NCBI GenBank assembly: GCA_030613045.1
Contig: JAUWMS010000048.1
Span: 1 to 10,064 of the forward strand
From: Candidatus Latescibacterota bacterium
GTDB lineage: Bacteria > Latescibacterota > 4484-107
DNA length: 10,064 bases
Reading direction: 5' to 3'
This document shows positions 5,138-10,064 of the stretch, piece after piece. The position numbers and the translations under genes are program-made. Position 1 is the stretch's first letter; each line of letters begins with the position of its first letter. The notes below the pieces were generated by a model, which was not told the origin of the DNA, did not search any database, and saw only the letters and a program-made list of their open reading frames with translations.

Positions 5138-6874
5138 CTATGCATCTCTTTCAGCTAAAAGTTTCTTTGCTTCTCTTAAATCAATTTTTGCATGATGACC
5201 ATGTTTCTCTAATAAATGTAAAAGATTCGATCCATTCAATAAAGTTAGCGGTTTACCTTTTGCGAACTCATATGAATCTGGTCCATAATCAGCAGTAGAG
5301 ACCAAGATACCCTTGGTAGCTCCTTCATTTACTACAGTACCATATAAATCCCGAACAGCAGAAACTCCAACTGTATTAGTATATCGTTTTGCTTGAATAA
5401 CGATTTTACCACCTCGAATAGGATCAGGATCAAATGCAACTGCATCAACACCACCATCCCTGCTTGCTTGAGTTACCTTAACTTCACCACCACCAGCTTG
5501 AAATTCTTTCTCAAATAGTTCTCTAATTAGATGCTCAAAATCTTCCCAATCCATTGCCGCTATATTTGTTGTATTATCAATTTGATTAGCAACAGCATAG
5601 CTTTCAACAAATCGTTTATCAACTCTACTGATTTGTAAAATGGGTTGTATAGGAGTTAAGCTACTTAATTTGCTACTTGCAACACCTTTCAGATTTTTAA
5701 AACACGACTTGGGTTCAACATTTGACAGGTCAATACCTAAAAATTCGTCTTTCTTTGCTTGTATACTAAGAATACAATTATTTTCCTCCTTACCGGTAGC
5801 CTTGTTAATTGCTTTCACCCAGCCATTAAAAGAAATAGCTTCGATTGCATCAGCAACATCTGCTTCGAACAATTCGTGAATTGTTCGAAGAGTAATTTTG
5901 TACATAGCATCATCAAACATTTTATTTGTGCGGGATTGCGAAACATAGGATTCTTTTAACTCCTTCCTAGATACCATATATTTTACTTCTTTTACCTTGG
6001 GAAAGCATTCTATTGCTGGCAATTCATATTCTAAAATTAATATTTTGTTATCAGGATTATATTCCAGTTCAAAGTTTTTTGGGAAAGAATCTGGATATCC
6101 TGAATTATCCAAAACCATTTCACAGTATTCAATAATTGAATCATCATTCCGGCTTAAATATGATTCTTCCATTTGATCTATTTTTGCATTAAAATCAGTT
6201 TGCTTCTGTAAAAAGTTATTTTTTCGCTTCTCCCATTCAACGACATCGCTCTCCCATTTTTTCATTTCATCTTCGAAATCTTTATCCAACTGTTTATTGG
6301 ACTTATCAATTGCAAATTCTTGTTTTTCCCAATCTGAAATTGCAGTTGAATATTTATTCTCAAATTCTTGAATTTTTCTTTCTTTTTTTGATTTGAATAG
6401 TTTTTCAAAAAAAGTTAAAACAGGGGTAAATTCGGAAGATTGTTTTTCAGGTCTGGGTGGATATTCTGTTTTTCTTTTTTTAGTTGGTTTAGCTGGTGAT
6501 TTTTCCGCATATTTTTCTTTTTTCTTTAAGCTTTCCCAATCAACTCTATCGTCGATTGATAAAGTATGAGTAAGAAGGCTGTCAATTTGTTTTAGGGATT
6601 TGACCGCTGCTTCTGTTCTTGAATTCGCTTCTTCAAGGTTAGCTTCTTTTTCTGCATTGATTCGGCGTTTTGATTCAATGCTTTCCCATTTTTCAGCCCA
6701 TTTCTGGGCTTGCAAATTTGCTTTGTTTTCCAGTATATCCATTTCTGGTGCAGAGATTAATTTGTGCTCTTTTAGTCCGTTATGATACATCTCCACTGTA
6801 TATTTCAAGATACGTGTACCAGAGACATTCCAATAAGCTTGTGCTTGACCAGTTTGGATTTGATCTTTGCTCAT
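5138..6874 (-). CDS. Coiled-coil protein with C-terminal Mrr-family restriction endonuclease domain
   Basis: A 578-residue intracellular protein whose last 140 residues form an Mrr-type PD-(D/E)XK nuclease: MDWEDFEHLIRELFEKEF at 441-458, then DGGVDAVAFDPDP at 473-485 with Asp477, and KIVIQAKRYTN at 490-500 with the Gln494-X-Lys496 pair, followed by VRDLYGTV and GILVSTADYGPD. Residues about 45-240 are charged, Lys/Glu-rich and heptad-like with repeated WE(K/S) motifs, suggesting long coiled coils. A middle domain (about 245-435, YPDSFPKNFELEYNP onward) is conserved in relatives as I remember them. Such enzymes are usually annotated as restriction endonucleases and probably act in anti-phage or Type IV-like DNA restriction. 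GAGGTGA sits 6 nt before the ATG. The gene is markedly more AT-rich than its neighbours and is followed at once by an attC-like site, so it looks transferred as a cassette. Confidence 0.9.
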   Translation of the reverse strand: MSKDQIQTGQAQAYWNVSGTRILKYTVEMYHNGLKEHKLISAPEMDILENKANLQAQKWAEKWESIESKRRINAEKEANLEEANSRTEAAVKSLKQIDSLLTHTLSIDDRVDWESLKKKEKYAEKSPAKPTKKRKTEYPPRPEKQSSEFTPVLTFFEKLFKSKKERKIQEFENKYSTAISDWEKQEFAIDKSNKQLDKDFEDEMKKWESDVVEWEKRKNNFLQKQTDFNAKIDQMEESYLSRNDDSIIEYCEMVLDNSGYPDSFPKNFELEYNPDNKILILEYELPAIECFPKVKEVKYMVSRKELKESYVSQSRTNKMFDDAMYKITLRTIHELFEADVADAIEAISFNGWVKAINKATGKEENNCILSIQAKKDEFLGIDLSNVEPKSCFKNLKGVASSKLSSLTPIQPILQISRVDKRFVESYAVANQIDNTTNIAAMDWEDFEHLIRELFEKEFQAGGGEVKVTQASRDGGVDAVAFDPDPIRGGKIVIQAKRYTNTVGVSAVRDLYGTVVNEGATKGILVSTADYGPDSYEFAKGKPLTLLNGSNLLHLLEKHGHHAKIDLREAKKLLAERDA

Positions 6875-6905
6875 TTTTTATCACCTCACAGGGACAACCC
6901 CCCTG

Positions 6906-7535
6906 TCACGCTATGCCCAACTCTCTCAATAGTTTCTTTATCTTTTTCCGCTGAGATTCTTTCTCCAGATCCGGTATTCTCTCTTGAATCAATTCGACAA
7001 ATGCTGCCCTATTGGTTTCGTCAATGGCAACGAGCGCTTTCCCCGCGTACGTGGGAAGTTGTTTGGGCGGGCATTTCCGCAACTCGTTCATCAACAAGGG
7101 AAAGGTCCTGGCCCTGCATTCCGGGATTGCGGACAGGGACGATAGAATGCCCACTCCGCAATCCTTTGTTATTACCGAACCCTTGTCCACTGCTTCCACT
7201 ATTCCGGGAAACAGGTCAAACACACGCATCGGCTCCACGCGGGCTATGCTATCCAAGGCAATCATGGCGCCCCATACGAGCCGGTTATTCTTATTTTGAA
7301 GCAGGCATCCGAAAGCACGGGTATGGGGTGCGATCAGGTCGGGATGAATATACCCGGTCTCGTAAAGTGCTTCGATGCAATCACTTTGAAGGTTCCTGTC
7401 CGCATCCCCAAGGTGCTCCACAAGCTCCTCAATGGCTTCGTGATCTTCCCGATCCGCAATCTCTTTTGCAAGATCCTTGTTCGGTTCTTTATCCCGTCTT
7501 CCGAGGGAACTGGACAGCTTTTCGAGGACGCTCAT
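6906..7535 (-). CDS. HEAT-repeat-like helical protein, function unknown
   Basis: The 209-residue product has an N-terminal charged helix followed by four or five degenerate helical pairs resembling HEAT repeats: DHEAIEELVEHLGDADRNLQ at 31-50, SDCIEALYETGYIHPDLIAP at 51-70, RLVWGAMIALDSIARVEP at 85-102 and QLPTYAGKALVAIDETNR at 159-176, ending in a Lys-rich helix. It has no signal peptide and is probably a cytoplasmic scaffold or binding protein. The ATG at 7535 is chosen because GGAGGA ends 5 nt before it; the 31 upstream codons overlap the UroD-family gene's end. It lies 53 nt after that gene and 31 nt before the nuclease gene on the same strand, so it is probably the second gene of the transcript from the promoter near 8760. 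No enzyme motif is visible. Confidence 0.8.
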   Translation of the reverse strand: MSVLEKLSSSLGRRDKEPNKDLAKEIADREDHEAIEELVEHLGDADRNLQSDCIEALYETGYIHPDLIAPHTRAFGCLLQNKNNRLVWGAMIALDSIARVEPMRVFDLFPGIVEAVDKGSVITKDCGVGILSSLSAIPECRARTFPLLMNELRKCPPKQLPTYAGKALVAIDETNRAAFVELIQERIPDLEKESQRKKIKKLLRELGIA

Positions 7536-7588
7536 TTCTCTCCTCCATGGCTGCCTAAGACGTCGCGGCGATGTCCCGGTTGGTTCCG

Positions 7589-8557
7589 CTATTGATAGTA
7601 GGCGCTGTATTTTTCCAGTGCGCTGCAAATCGCTTCGATATTATCAAGGGGAACATCGTCCGCGATTTCCGCATTCAGCCAAAGTCCCCCCTCCGAAGCG
7701 CCAAGCACCTCAACGGCCTCACGGACATGCGCATCTATCTGCTCGGGTTTCCAGAACGGAAATTTCTGGCGATCCAGATCCAGGTTCACACACAGCTTGC
7801 CCTTGCACCTTTCCGCCAGGTTTTCCAGCCCGTTGGCGCCCACCTGAGGATTGACCACACGGACTCCGCAGTCAATGAGATCGGGGATGATCTCCAGAAT
7901 ATGGCCGTCCGTATGCATATAAACGTAGTGCCCGGCATCCCGAAACGGTTTGAAAATCCGCATGTAACAAGGCTTGAGGTACTTTCGCCACTGCTCCGGA
8001 CAAATGGGCAGACTGTTCTGCATCCCCAAATCGTCGCCAAAATACACAATCGCCTCTTTCCCCTTGATTTGCTTCAATTTCCGATCCGCCTGCACGAGGT
8101 TGTATTGCAGCACCTTGTCAATCAGCATCTGCAGTTCAGGAGGCTCCTCCCCAAAGTCCACCATAATCTCATCAAATCCTCGAAGATCGGCGAGGCGGAG
8201 GAACATAAAACCGTGCGGCATATTATCGTCCTCCGCGGGTATTTCGAGTGTGCGCACGGCTTCTCGGGTGGGTACCGGATGTTCGGTGACGATGGCTTCC
8301 ATTCCGGTCTTTACATTGCTCCACACGCATCCCCACACATCAACGTGTTTCCCCTCGATGTAAGTTCCCCGGCTCACTGCGTCGTAGTCCCTGTTTCCCG
8401 CATGCTGCTCGCCGAAGATCATCGGATGACGATGCACAATCTCATCGAGCGCTTCGCGGTGTTTTATCCACGCCGCCGGAAGAATGGAGACCGCGACCGG
8501 AATGCGCTCGGGATATTCCCATTTGATCGCCTTGATTCGGTCCGTTTCCATGCCCAT
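7589..8557 (-). CDS. Uroporphyrinogen decarboxylase (UroD/MtaA) superfamily protein
   Basis: This 322-residue protein belongs to the UroD/MtaA superfamily, TIM-barrel enzymes that either decarboxylate uroporphyrinogen or transfer methyl groups between corrinoid proteins and thiols. Supporting segments are YPERIPVAVS near the N-terminus (15-24), YFGDDLGMQNSLPICPEQW at 172-190, YMHTDGHILEIIPDLIDCGV at 213-232, VNPQVG at 235-240 and a late glycine-rich GGLWLNAEIADDVP at 290-303. Divergence and the lack of heme-pathway neighbours argue against a housekeeping HemE; a corrinoid- or sugar-catabolism-linked methyltransferase is more likely, though no corrinoid protein gene is present here. I place the start at the ATG at 8557, with GGGAG 10 nt upstream; an alternative ATG at 8644 with AAGGG would add 29 residues (MDHRPGCGCPMG...) not typical of the family. 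It is the first gene after the strong promoter at 8746-8774. Confidence 0.88.
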   Translation of the reverse strand: MGMETDRIKAIKWEYPERIPVAVSILPAAWIKHREALDEIVHRHPMIFGEQHAGNRDYDAVSRGTYIEGKHVDVWGCVWSNVKTGMEAIVTEHPVPTREAVRTLEIPAEDDNMPHGFMFLRLADLRGFDEIMVDFGEEPPELQMLIDKVLQYNLVQADRKLKQIKGKEAIVYFGDDLGMQNSLPICPEQWRKYLKPCYMRIFKPFRDAGHYVYMHTDGHILEIIPDLIDCGVRVVNPQVGANGLENLAERCKGKLCVNLDLDRQKFPFWKPEQIDAHVREAVEVLGASEGGLWLNAEIADDVPLDNIEAICSALEKYSAYYQ

Positions 8558-8660
8558 AACCCGGATACTCCCTTGATGTTGTGACTGAGTCCCGTCCATC
8601 GAATTTGGCCCCATGGGGCAGCCGCAACCGGGGCGATGATCCATGCTTGCCCTTTGCTGC

Positions 8661-8711
8661 AGCGTGACATCCCGAATCCTATGAGCACGATGAAGTTTCC
8701 GCGGTCACGCT
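8661..8711 (-). other. Inverted repeat in the leader of the UroD-family gene
   Basis: AGCGTGAC (8661-8668) and its exact complement GTCACGCT (8704-8711) would pair in the mRNA leader downstream of the promoter, enclosing about 35 nt. The longer AGCGTGAC/GTCACGCT stem sits close to the alternative ATG at 8644. I cannot match it to a known riboswitch class; it may be an unclassified leader structure or chance. Confidence 0.35.
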
Positions 8712-8745
8712 ACATCCTCTGCCATGCTAAAAAAATGCAGTTCTC

Positions 8746-8774
8746 AGTATATAAAAGAAAACCCAAGATGTCAA
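8746..8774 (-). promoter_or_regulatory. Near-consensus sigma-70 promoter for the UroD-family/HEAT operon
   Basis: On the minus strand a perfect -35 TTGACA (8774-8769) is separated by 17 nt from the -10 TATACT (8751-8746), one base from consensus. Transcription would start near 8739, leaving a leader of about 180 nt to the ATG at 8557 or about 95 nt to the ATG at 8644. It lies between the end of the YdjM-like gene (8800) and the UroD-family gene, so it would start a new unit that could read through the HEAT and nuclease genes. Confidence 0.8.
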
Positions 8775-8799
8775 GCTTTTTTTGAGCGAACCCGAATTT

Positions 8800-9276
8800 C
8801 TACCAAAACGTCCGATCCAGCACCAAATGACTCCCGTATCCCACGAGGGCCGCCAGAAAATACGGCAGTCCCACCCAGGTAGGTCGGCCCGTAAAATACA
8901 TCGGCAGCACCAAAAAAGGAAGCGTCACCAACACGGCCGCCCAGATCGTATGCGTCCATCCCCGATGCCGTCCCACAATCGGGATCATAGCGAGCAAGCC
9001 CAATATGGCCGCCAACTGATGCAGCTTCCCAACGATCAACAGGATATCCGCCGCGAGAAAAATCCGATAGAACAAGCGCTGTCCTTTGCTGTCTGTGTCC
9101 ACATCCGGCCACAGCGCCATCAACAGCGCAATCCCCAAAAGAACCAGCACCTTCCATCCCCAAAAAATGTTCAACCATTCGGGACTTCCCACCTTTTTCG
9201 ACAGCGCGACCACCGCCCCGACCAATCCCACAAAAAACACCACACCGCCCCACAAATGTCCCCGATAGTCGCTCAT
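8800..9276 (-). CDS. YdjM/DUF457-type inner-membrane metal-dependent hydrolase-like protein
   Basis: A 158-residue polytopic membrane protein of the family annotated as LexA-binding, inner membrane-associated putative hydrolase (YdjM-like). Metal-ligand-type residues are in place: His7 in YRGHLWGG, the acidic cluster LWPDVDTDSKGQ at 56-67, GRHRGWTHTIWAAVL at 103-116 with the conserved R-G-x-T/W-H core, and GYGSHLVLD at 147-155. Hydrophobic segments lie at about 9-24, 40-56, 74-102, 111-128 and 133-149. The short C-terminus (RTFW) is slightly truncated compared with longer relatives, but the motif set is complete. I chose the ATG at 9276, preceded by an AG-rich stretch, over the ATG at 9300, which would add MGKGEEEG. 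The biochemical role of the family is not settled; membrane phospholipid or lipid-linked substrates have been suggested. Confidence 0.8.
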   Translation of the reverse strand: MSDYRGHLWGGVVFFVGLVGAVVALSKKVGSPEWLNIFWGWKVLVLLGIALLMALWPDVDTDSKGQRLFYRIFLAADILLIVGKLHQLAAILGLLAMIPIVGRHRGWTHTIWAAVLVTLPFLVLPMYFTGRPTWVGLPYFLAALVGYGSHLVLDRTFW

Positions 9277-9406
9277 CCCCTCTTCTTCCCCCTTCCCCAT
9301 TGCCTAAATTGCCAGGATTTCAAAGATTTCAAAGATTGTCCACACCTCTAAGGGACTGTAAAAAAATAACCTCCCGCTTTTTAGTCTCTGGGTGGAATGT
9401 TTTGTT
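9277..9406. other. Spacer with a short tandem repeat, upstream of the YdjM-like gene
   Basis: GATTTCAAA occurs twice in tandem at 9316-9333, followed by a partial third copy (9334-9338); such 'tttgaaatc' runs are common noncoding filler. An A-run at 9361-9366 and a T-rich stretch near 9378 follow. I see no gene and no clear promoter, although the promoter for the YdjM-like gene should be within or just beyond it. Confidence 0.4.
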
Positions 9407-9432
9407 GCATCGGGATTTCGTAATCCCGATGC
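9407..9432. repeat. Perfect 11-bp hairpin, TCGT loop
   Basis: GCATCGGGATT (9407-9417) and AATCCCGATGC (9422-9432) are exact complements around a 4-nt loop. There is no U tract on either strand. A related unpaired phrase, GCATCGGGAATAGCGGGATT, occurs near 157, which hints at a dispersed family. Confidence 0.85.
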
Positions 9433-9450
9433 TCAGCCCTGGGGCATCTA

Positions 9451-9478
9451 TGGTTCGGGAAAACAATTTCCCGAACCA
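9451..9478. repeat. Perfect 12-bp hairpin, ACAA loop
   Basis: TGGTTCGGGAAA (9451-9462) and TTTCCCGAACCA (9467-9478) are exact complements around ACAA, 18 nt after the previous hairpin. It lies in the noncoding gap after the glycosylhydrolase-like gene (stop at 9524). Lacking a U tract it is not a typical intrinsic terminator; a REP-like element or an mRNA 3'-end stabiliser is possible. Confidence 0.85.
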
Positions 9479-9519
9479 GCCGGGAAGATTACGAATTGCG
9501 AGGCGAGCCTGCCCGCTCA

Positions 9520-9570
9520 TTTTCTATTCTGCATTTTGCACTTTACATTTTTCATTCTGCAATTCACACT
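9520..9570. repeat. Low-complexity 'attctgcattttgcac' spacer repeat
   Basis: The plus strand reads TCTATTCTGCATTTTGCACT, then TTACATTTTTCATTCTGCAA and TTCACACT, a chain of near-identical 'ATTYTGCA' units. On the minus strand it is the familiar 'AATGCAGAAT..GCAAAATG' filler found between genes in many environmental bacteria. It spans the stop codon and last codons of the neighbouring gene. Confidence 0.65.
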
Positions 9571-10064
9571 TCGCCGCTTCCTTTTCCGGTCCGATCCACA
9601 CCGAATCCGATAGCGCGCTCTCTACATCCCCGTTGTCCAGCGCGGACACGGCATAGAAATAGCCCTCCCCGGACGATGCGTGATCCACCCATGAGGGTAC
9701 GCCATCCGTGGTAATGTGGACCAGGTGTTCGGGTTCGTGGGGATCTATCGGATTGGGGGAGGAGCGATAGATGTTGTAGTACGCCGCCCGATCGCCGTCC
9801 GAAGCCGGGGAAGGGGCTTTCCAGGATACCATCACCTCATCTCGGGAAAGCCGCTGAACCGATACCTCCGACGGCGGATTCGGCGGCACATCGTCCTTCC
9901 AGGGCATGGACGGCACATTGGCGAGCGGTTTCCACACTCCGTTCCGCAACGCATCGAGGGTTCCCCCGCTGTCCAAATTCGCCTGAGAGAAGATCGCCGC
10001 TCCCTGGGTCTCCAACACTCTCGCCATGCGCAGTTGCCCCTCAATCTCCGAAAAATCGTCCGTA
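9524..10064 (-). CDS. C-terminal part of a family 10-like glycosylhydrolase with FnIII domain (5' end outside the window)
   Basis: The minus-strand frame is open from the window edge, so the front of the gene is missing; 180 codons are visible. The first visible residues, DDFSEIEGQLRMARVLETQG followed by AAIFSQANL, resemble the end of the GHL10/DUF187 barrel, where a helix with 'Q(I/L)..AR...A.G...FS' precedes the last strand. LRNGVWKPLANVPSMPW then ends the catalytic part. From PPNPPSEVSVQRLSRDEVMV to SALSDSVWI is a fibronectin type III domain of about 95 residues (SWKAPSPASDGDRAAYYNIYR core). Such proteins are usually secreted or surface-bound and act on polysaccharide. The final residues EKEAAKCELQNEKCKVQNAE come from the spacer repeat and are unlikely to be ancestral. 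Confidence 0.75.
   Translation of the reverse strand, partial: TDDFSEIEGQLRMARVLETQGAAIFSQANLDSGGTLDALRNGVWKPLANVPSMPWKDDVPPNPPSEVSVQRLSRDEVMVSWKAPSPASDGDRAAYYNIYRSSPNPIDPHEPEHLVHITTDGVPSWVDHASSGEGYFYAVSALDNGDVESALSDSVWIGPEKEAAKCELQNEKCKVQNAE

Noticed and set aside
6875..6905. Hairpin ACAGGG/CCCTGT between the HEAT and nuclease genes, considered as a cassette boundary
   Set aside because: It is short, lacks the RYYYAAC/GTTRRRY boxes in paired form and has no U tract; GTTGGGC in the HEAT C-terminal codons (about 6915) fits the core consensus, but such 7-mers are expected by chance.
6782..7558. Plus-strand 258-codon frame
   Set aside because: It is antisense to the nuclease start and the HEAT gene, which have clear ribosome sites and coherent helical proteins on the minus strand.
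7571..8584. Long plus-strand open frame of 337 codons
   Set aside because: It is antisense to the UroD-family gene, has no recognisable motif, and its composition is what codon bias on the opposite strand produces.
8782..9351. Plus-strand 189-codon frame rich in His, Gln and Pro
   Set aside because: It is the mirror of the YdjM-like membrane protein gene, and the skewed composition reflects the complement of hydrophobic codons.
1..10064. CRISPR array, tRNA/rRNA genes, insertion-sequence transposase, integron integrase
   Set aside because: No regularly spaced direct repeats, no cloverleaf-like segment, and no transposase or tyrosine-recombinase motifs were seen on either strand.

Overview
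The window looks like chromosomal DNA from an uncultivated, moderately GC-rich bacterium. The partial glycosylhydrolase-like protein with a fibronectin III domain, the UroD/MtaA-family protein and the many short dispersed spacer repeats would suit the PVC/Hydrogenedentota/Sumerlaeota type of genome. That placement is an impression from gene content, not a demonstrated taxonomy. Every gene I can support lies on the minus strand, so transcription runs from high to low coordinates. I saw no rRNA, tRNA or CRISPR array.

From the right edge leftwards: the C-terminal part of a family 10-like glycosylhydrolase with an FnIII domain (9524-10064), whose last codons run into a low-complexity spacer repeat; two adjacent near-perfect hairpins (9407-9478); a small YdjM/DUF457-type membrane protein (8800-9276); a near-consensus sigma-70 promoter (8746-8774) driving a UroD-family protein (7589-8557) and a HEAT-repeat protein (6906-7535).

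The central part (about 2370-6880) is a mosaic and the most interesting region. It holds an AT-rich 578-residue coiled-coil/Mrr-type nuclease (5138-6874), followed two bases after its stop codon by a sequence with the architecture of an integron attC site (5076-5135). Next come a truncated small gene resembling DUF6978, an overlapping Type II restriction endonuclease and beta-class methyltransferase pair (2912-4649), a second, weaker attC-like palindrome overlapping the methyltransferase 3' end (2867-2945), and a DUF3795 cysteine-rich protein (2374-2841). I read this as an integrase-less cluster of integron cassettes (CALIN-like) carrying DNA-cleavage and modification genes, probably for defence. 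No integrase is visible in the window.

The left part carries a two-gene ABC exporter-like operon: a very short FtsX/MacB-type permease (1264-1950) and a LolD/MacB-type ATPase (427-1164). A spacer with dispersed palindromic repeats follows, then two opposed intrinsic terminators (78-148), which imply a convergent plus-strand gene just outside the window.
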